The notes below the pieces were generated by a model. It saw only the letters and a list, made by a program, of their open reading frames with translations. It did no database searches and was not told the origin of the DNA. A program made the position numbers and the translations under genes. DNA of 64,000 nt from Cyclobacteriaceae bacterium (GTDB taxonomy: Bacteria > Bacteroidota > Bacteroidia > Cytophagales > Cyclobacteriaceae): positions 248,001-312,000 of the forward strand of contig JANQEU010000075.1 of the NCBI GenBank assembly GCA_028278225.1, read 5' to 3'. This document shows positions 60,286 to 64,000 of the stretch, in pieces; the stretch's first letter is position 1, and each line of letters starts with the position of its first letter.

Positions 60286-61180
60286 CTGATAACCAGTCTA
60301 TCCCCCGGACTAACCACTTCAATGTTTGTTCCTCGCGTGTACCGGCTTTAGGCCGGTAATCATACTTCCAGTTCGCAAGTGGAGGCAGGGACATTAAGAT
60401 TGACTCTGTCCTGCCACCGGTTTCCAGGCCGAATTTGGTGCCTTTGTCGTAAACGAGATTGAATTCAACGTATCTTCCCCTTCGAATCAACTGCCAGGCT
60501 TTTTCAACATTTGTGTAGCTCTTGTCTCGATTTCTGTTGATTAATTCGACATAGGTAGGTAAAAAAGCCTCTCCAACTGCCTGAGTGAAGTTTTGATAAT
60601 GGTCGAATTCCTCCTCGGTTTTGCCACACAGTCTGTCGAAGAAAATACCGCCGATCCCCCTGGTTTCATCACGATGCGCAATAAAAAAGTAATCATCCGC
60701 CCATTTCTTGAACTTTGGATAGTAAAGAGGATCATACTTGTCGCAAACATCTTTCAATTGTTTGTGGAAGAACCTGGCGTCTTCAGGAATAACATAGTGA
60801 GGCGTAAGGTCTATTCCTCCACCAAACCAGTATACACCATTACTCATTTCAAAATACCTCACATTCATATGGACGATCGGTACCCAGGGGTTTACGGGAT
60901 GCAAAACGATGGAGACACCAGTGGCAAAAAAGTCGGACTCATCCAATTCCAAAGCTGCCAGTATCTTTTTCGGTGTTTTTCCAAAAACGGCTGAAAAATT
61001 TACCCCGCCCTTCTCGATGACGTCACCATTTTCAAAAGCGCGGGATCTGCCGCCGCCACCACCTTCCCTGGTCCATGTATCTTCCAGAAATTTACCATGT
61101 CTGTCTGTCTGTTCAAGTCCATTGCATATTTGATCCTGCAGACTCTTAAACCGGTTTTGTATGGTGTCTTTTTTGGACAT
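60278..61180 (-). CDS. hemF: Oxygen-dependent coproporphyrinogen III oxidase
   Basis: About 300 residues from the ATG at 61180 (MSKKDTIQNRFKSLQDQ), which follows the tamL stop as TGATATG; a frame start six codons earlier is less likely. WTREGGGGGRSRAFENGDVIEKGGVNFS, MNVRYFEMSNGVYWFGGGIDLTPHYVI, HRDETRGIGGIFFDRL and RRGRYVEFNLVYDKGTKFGLETGGR are HemF motifs. The enzyme decarboxylates coproporphyrinogen III in aerobic haem synthesis, so this organism uses oxygen. Confidence 0.96.
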   Translation of the reverse strand: MSKKDTIQNRFKSLQDQICNGLEQTDRHGKFLEDTWTREGGGGGRSRAFENGDVIEKGGVNFSAVFGKTPKKILAALELDESDFFATGVSIVLHPVNPWVPIVHMNVRYFEMSNGVYWFGGGIDLTPHYVIPEDARFFHKQLKDVCDKYDPLYYPKFKKWADDYFFIAHRDETRGIGGIFFDRLCGKTEEEFDHYQNFTQAVGEAFLPTYVELINRNRDKSYTNVEKAWQLIRRGRYVEFNLVYDKGTKFGLETGGRTESILMSLPPLANWKYDYRPKAGTREEQTLKWLVRGIDWLSDD

Positions 61181-61181
61181 A

Positions 61182-63674
61182 TCAAAACGGGAATCCAATT
61201 CCCAGGTTTAAATTGGTCTTGTTGCTTAAAAAACTTTTATCAGATTCATTGTTTCCAAAACGTGACAAAAAATTGATGTTGTCCAGCACGAATCGTTCTC
61301 CCGGTGCCTGCGCCGGATCCACAACCTGTGCCGCCCAATCCAGTCGAAATATCAGGAAAGAAAAATCTAACCTTAATCCAAGTCCGGCTCCAACGGCAAA
61401 TTCACTTAGAAAATTTTCAAATTGAAATATTCCGTCATCTCCCTGTTGGTCAAGTATTTTCTGGTCGCTATTGATGATCCATATATTTCCCGCATCAAGG
61501 AACAACGCATAGTCTACAAATCCAATTAAATTTTTGCGATACTCCAGACTGGTTTCAATAACCATATCTCCACCTTGCTCTAGCTGGTAACTTATCTCTG
61601 ATAGTCCATGCTTGTCCGCGATTGTCGTTTTGATATCCCCGTATGCCCCCGGGCCTAATCGTCGAACAGGCCAGGCCCTGAGACTGTTGCTTCCACCGAC
61701 ATAAAATCTTTTATTGTATGGAAGTGTCAGACTTTGTCTATCGCCATAGGGTGAGGCAACTCCAAAGTTGAACCTGAAAGCCAGACTCGATTTTGAATCA
61801 ATGATCTTCAGATTCCGGTAATCCAGATGCAACTTCCACCATTTGAATACTGAAAAGGTCGTATCCGTGCCGAAGACATCCTCCCCAAGCAAATTGAGAA
61901 AAGTGCCGCCGGATTCAGTTAAGACCCGGAAAAAGGACGAGTTTTTCTGATACGAGCCGTATTCATTTACGTTATAGGCCACTTCAAATGATGTACTTGA
62001 GATCCAGGAAGAGTTGAAAGCCGCTTGTAGGGCCCCGTTTCCCAGTTCGGTCTGATCATCCAGGAAATCCTGGAAGTCCGAATCAATGCGTGTTACATCT
62101 ATATAGCTGCCAGTAAATGGCTTGAAAGAATACCGAATGCTATTCTTCACTCTCCATATGTAGGCCAGGGAAGTTTCAATTTTACTCCTTTCATAATCCC
62201 CTAACCGGTCTTCATAGATATATCCCACCGATATTTGTGTTTGCGGATTGAACGCTCCGATTCTTTTTTTGAAAGAGTCTGATGCCGGAAAAAGGAATTG
62301 GGGGAAGGTCAGGGTTCCCTGTCCCTCAAACTGGCGGAGCGAGTAGTCGCTGGAAGTGGAAGCAGAATCCACTGAAGGAAGCCCTAACAATGAAAAGTTT
62401 CCATTTAACTGAAAAATATCGAGACCCCCGAAGACATTCCGGATTTTGAGCCCTAAATTGATAAAAGGACCTGGCTGTTGCTGAGAAGCCGAAATGAAAC
62501 CAATCTCATTCGTGGTTTGATATTTATTCATCGGTTTGGTGAATATATTGGCTACTAATCCTTCGGTACCGGCCGAGTCATAATTTATATTAACAAATCT
62601 GAAAGCATCGAGGTAAGAAAGTTGCCTTTGAGTCTCAAGAGTTTGACTTCTGCTGAAAAGGCTATCTCTGGCAATAAATATACGTGATGTGAGAACTTTC
62701 GGGCTGTACCTGCTTTCCCCAAAGGAATAAGTTATGCCCTGGTAATCATTAGCCTGGTATTGTGCGGGGCCGCCTGACACCGTAGAAAATATAATTGAGT
62801 CGACTTGATATTGTTTATGTTTCCCAATCTGCGGATCACGGACCAAAACGTTCAGAATGGCCTTATGGTCTCCAAGGGAGGCAGTATCCACCTGGAAGCT
62901 AACATATTGTTTGGAAAAGGTGTAATAACCATTGTCCGTAAGTAATTGATAGATCCGTTCTCTTTCCCGTTCCATAGAGGGCTGGTCATAACTCAGTGTT
63001 GTCCGGATTTCCGCAAAGTTCCGGTTAGTTTCGAGCAATTCGGATATCAGTGGATCATTAACCTGGTAACAAATTGAATCAATGGTATATCTTGGTCCTG
63101 TTTTAACCACGTAATTCAGGCTAAGCTTTCTTTGACCGATAAAGTTTGTATTGAACCGTGCTTTTCCTTGCAGAAATCCCCTGGTGTTAAGATATGTCTC
63201 AATTTGATTGACCGTTTGATCCTGAATGGGTTCATTGTAAATAGCCAGCACCTCACCGTTCCTCATCAACCAGTTACCCTCTGTTTTTTTCAATTCCAGC
63301 TTATCGGTTTTTTGCCGTTGTTTTGCGATGAGACGATTGCGACGTTTTGTCGACTTGACACTGCTGATTTTCTTGTCAAATTTGGAATTAACACTATCGA
63401 TTCGTACCTGGCACTTATCCGGGCTAAATTTTTTCAAACCCATTTGATAAGCATGGGCGAGGTAAACGATGGGCAGGAATCCTAAAAATTTTTTGTTGGG
63501 TTGTTGAATAATCAGTGATTCCACCTCCTCTTTCAGGGAACCTTTCACCCCCTGCACTTTTGCTTTGCGAACGATCAATCGCTCATTTGCCTCCAGATAG
63601 CGCGTACCCATGCAAGAGGAAAAAAGTACTCCTATTACAAGATAATAGATATATTGCCTCAAATCATTAATCAC
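61182..63674 (-). CDS. tamL: Translocation and assembly module lipoprotein TamL (Omp85 family)
   Basis: 830 residues. The start is either GTG at 63674 or TTG at 63662 (MRQYIYYLVIGVLFSSC), with a lipoprotein Cys at about 21. The lipid anchor, POTRA-like domains (about 30-360, e.g. SLNYVVKTGPRYTIDSICYQ) and a C-terminal Omp85 barrel (VAS PYGDRQSLTLPYNKRFYVGG and FDFSFLIFRLDWAAQVVDP) are the TamL order. TamL replaces TamA in Bacteroidota and inserts outer membrane proteins with TamB. The start lies 3 bases from the divergent trmH-like ATG. Confidence 0.92.
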   Translation of the reverse strand: MINDLRQYIYYLVIGVLFSSCMGTRYLEANERLIVRKAKVQGVKGSLKEEVESLIIQQPNKKFLGFLPIVYLAHAYQMGLKKFSPDKCQVRIDSVNSKFDKKISSVKSTKRRNRLIAKQRQKTDKLELKKTEGNWLMRNGEVLAIYNEPIQDQTVNQIETYLNTRGFLQGKARFNTNFIGQRKLSLNYVVKTGPRYTIDSICYQVNDPLISELLETNRNFAEIRTTLSYDQPSMERERERIYQLLTDNGYYTFSKQYVSFQVDTASLGDHKAILNVLVRDPQIGKHKQYQVDSIIFSTVSGGPAQYQANDYQGITYSFGESRYSPKVLTSRIFIARDSLFSRSQTLETQRQLSYLDAFRFVNINYDSAGTEGLVANIFTKPMNKYQTTNEIGFISASQQQPGPFINLGLKIRNVFGGLDIFQLNGNFSLLGLPSVDSASTSSDYSLRQFEGQGTLTFPQFLFPASDSFKKRIGAFNPQTQISVGYIYEDRLGDYERSKIETSLAYIWRVKNSIRYSFKPFTGSYIDVTRIDSDFQDFLDDQTELGNGALQAAFNSSWISSTSFEVAYNVNEYGSYQKNSSFFRVLTESGGTFLNLLGEDVFGTDTTFSVFKWWKLHLDYRNLKIIDSKSSLAFRFNFGVASPYGDRQSLTLPYNKRFYVGGSNSLRAWPVRRLGPGAYGDIKTTIADKHGLSEISYQLEQGGDMVIETSLEYRKNLIGFVDYALFLDAGNIWIINSDQKILDQQGDDGIFQFENFLSEFAVGAGLGLRLDFSFLIFRLDWAAQVVDPAQAPGERFVLDNINFLSRFGNNESDKSFLSNKTNLNLGIGFPF

Positions 63675-63677
63675 CCA

Positions 63678-64000
63678 ATGATCTCAAAAAACGAGTTAAA
63701 GTATATCAAATCACTCAAACTAAAGAAATATCGTGCCAGAGAGAAAAAGTTTTTGGTTGAGGGCATAAAAAATGTTTCGGAACTATTGAAATCAGATTTT
63801 GAGGTGGATTATTTGATATGTACAAAAGAATACAGCCATCTTTTTTCACAATTTCACATTGTTGTTTCAAGGGATCAACTCCAGGCAATCAGTACTTTGA
63901 AAACAAACGAAACCTGCCTGGCCGTTGCAAAAATAAAATCTTTTCGAAAGGAAACCATTGACTTTTCCGACCATGTAATTATTCTTGATCAGGTGAGTGA
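63678..64000 (+). CDS. TrmH/SpoU-type RNA 2'-O-methyltransferase, 3' end outside the window
   Basis: About 107 codons from the ATG at 63678 to the window edge. MISKNELKYIKSLKLKKYRAREKKFLVEGIKNV is the usual start of the substrate-binding domain of 23S rRNA or tRNA SpoU methyltransferases. The frame ends in VIILDQVS, the first strand of the SPOUT knot domain (normally LDQVxDPGN...). The SAM-binding knot is not visible. It starts three bases from the tamL start, on the other strand. Confidence 0.88.
   Translation, partial: MISKNELKYIKSLKLKKYRAREKKFLVEGIKNVSELLKSDFEVDYLICTKEYSHLFSQFHIVVSRDQLQAISTLKTNETCLAVAKIKSFRKETIDFSDHVIILDQVS

Overview
The window is a chromosomal segment of a Bacteroidota bacterium, most likely a Cytophagales-type marine or soil lineage (inference). 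The evidence is lineage-typical genes: the type IX secretion protein PorD, the lipoprotein TamL, the Bacteroidota omega-like RNA polymerase subunit, a TlpA protein with a DUF4369 domain, a methionine synthase split into two genes, and promoter-like boxes of the form TAnnTTTG instead of the E. coli -10 box. There is no phage, insertion sequence, CRISPR array, tRNA or rRNA. The region is mostly core housekeeping genes with a few accessory clusters between them.

Layout. 1-937: an M28 peptidase cut by the window edge, followed by a long inverted repeat. 1276-3162: a TPR lipoprotein and a DUF6090-like membrane protein. 3365-6414: an ECF sigma factor, a HEAT-repeat putative anti-sigma factor and two DUF4097 proteins with a ladder of His-Gly-Asp motifs. 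6644-8839: two TPM-domain proteins divergent from LemA. 8877-11148: a DOPA-type extradiol dioxygenase, a small beta protein and a sirtuin without zinc cysteines. 11246-13865: four overlapping envelope genes (LolA-like, secreted YidD, two TPR/DUF5683-like proteins). 13915-18239: a TM2 protein and an operon of GT2 glycosyltransferase, ECF sigma, RsmG and aromatic amino acid decarboxylase. 18310-21424: tgt, an LptF/G permease and an EamA transporter. 21520-24171: YbjQ, a CAP-domain protein, ispE and fabI. 24273-29412: the bamD-rpoZ-coaBC-porD-(74 aa)-recN operon. 29478-33483: an OstA-like protein, tilS and mdh. 33566-41114: an MFS transporter divergent from two Gfo/Idh/MocA oxidoreductases, a TIM-barrel isomerase, a TonB-dependent receptor and a TMEM220 protein. 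41111-47468: Ppx/GppA, a SAM-I riboswitch, split metH with a QueF-like gene inside, a metF remnant and an HMG-CoA lyase. 47575-55622: dprA, a MerR regulator, a CapA-like protein, an M23 peptidase, alaS and gatB. 55619-64000: a TlpA protein, a toxin-antitoxin pair, a thioesterase, pcm, ribE, PAP2, hemF, tamL and the start of an RNA methyltransferase.

How the genes work together. Several units serve the outer membrane: BamD, TamL, the OstA-like and LptF/G proteins, PorD, the LolA-like/YidD cluster and the M23 peptidase. The methionine locus is the most interesting area. A SAM-I riboswitch, placed exactly where its promoter should start transcription, precedes the homocysteine half of MetH. A QueF-fold protein that has lost its catalytic cysteine overlaps that gene, then comes the cobalamin half of MetH, then the frameshifted last sixth of a metF gene. 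The best candidates for undescribed biology are this QueF-like protein, the LolA-like/YidD/DUF5683 cluster, and the sigma-controlled His-Gly-Asp ladder proteins.

Several enzymes here lack residues that textbook family members use (zinc cysteines in Tgt and the sirtuin, active-site Cys and Asn in CoaBC). From memory of relatives this looks lineage-wide, but I could not check it.
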